Assembly: GCA_964621555.1 (NCBI GenBank)
Contig: CAZUOO010000025.1
Coordinates: 1 to 11,455 of the forward strand
DNA: 11,455 nucleotides
Direction: 5' to 3'
Origin: UBA2022 sp964621555
Lineage (GTDB): Bacteria; Patescibacteriota; Dojkabacteria; SC72
Shown here: positions 11,421 to 11,455 of the stretch, piece after piece
Numbering within the stretch: position 1 is the first letter of the stretch
Layout of the letters: every line of letters begins with the position of its first letter
The notes under the pieces: generated by a model
What the model was told of the DNA's origin: nothing
What the model saw: the letters and a program-made list of their open reading frames with translations, nothing else
The model's database searches: none
Made by a program: the position numbers and the translations under genes

Positions 11421-11436
11421 CTTTATTATATTATAT

Positions 11437-11455
11437 ATGGAGGGAATAGTAAAAG
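11437..11455 (+). other. Possible start or ribosome-binding site of a divergent gene at the window edge
   Basis: GGAGGG at 11439-11444 is the only strong Shine-Dalgarno-like sequence noticed in the window, and a start codon could lie just past its end. Alternatively ATG at 11437 opens a frame (MEGIVK) that runs off the edge, behind AT-rich -10-like sequence on the plus strand. Too little sequence remains to decide between these or to confirm a gene. Confidence 0.2.

Noticed and set aside
1..11455. CRISPR array, insertion sequence, prophage or attachment site
   Set aside because: No spaced repeats, transposase or integrase motifs, or terminal inverted repeats were seen; gene content is core and even in character.

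Overview
This is an AT-rich, gene-dense bacterial chromosome segment with thirteen protein genes, mostly in tightly packed co-directional groups. It most likely comes from a Candidate Phyla Radiation (Patescibacteria) genome, perhaps a low-GC lineage such as Dojkabacteria or Katanobacteria; the phylum cannot be fixed from the sequence alone. Four things point there. The pilM-pilN-pilO set has no pilP or pilQ, so no outer membrane is implied. A Clp-type AAA+ protein is anchored in the membrane. Recognisable Shine-Dalgarno sites are almost absent. Housekeeping genes are arranged in short, unusual combinations. TGA is used as a stop (rnc), so the Gracilibacteria-type UGA=Gly code is not supported. 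No mobile element, CRISPR array, rRNA or tRNA was recognised.

Layout. (1) 28-2516, plus strand: pilM, pilN and pilO overlap each other and encode the cytoplasmic and inner-membrane assembly platform of a type IV pilus. (2) 2579-4685, minus strand: rpmF, nusB, rnc, rpsP and khpA form a translation and RNA-metabolism operon (ribosomal proteins L32 and S16, NusB, RNase III, a KH RNA-binding protein) behind its own promoter. (3) 4694-7792, minus strand: a two-gene membrane module, a 133-residue two-helix protein whose stop codon abuts the start of an 898-residue membrane-anchored double-AAA+ protein. (4) 7871-9311, plus strand: a YbaK-type aminoacyl-tRNA deacylase and a tRNA-dihydrouridine synthase. 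(5) 9291-9974, minus strand: an orphan OmpR/PhoB-type response regulator. (6) 10017-11291, minus strand: histidyl-tRNA synthetase. (7) 11292-11455: a non-coding stretch with a possible structured RNA and perhaps the start of a divergent gene at the window edge.

The most interesting points are these. The AAA+ protein keeps its Walker motifs but has lost the pore-loop aromatics of both rings and the D1 arginine fingers, and it is paired with a small membrane protein. The response regulator gene has a two-copy 7-bp direct repeat with 11-bp phasing placed exactly as a Pho-box-like autoregulatory site. Several genes have a -10 hexamer so close to the ATG that leaderless mRNAs are predicted. A 70-nt segment upstream of hisS folds on paper into a three-way junction. 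Histidyl-tRNA synthetase lacks the class II motif 3 Glu-Arg pair.
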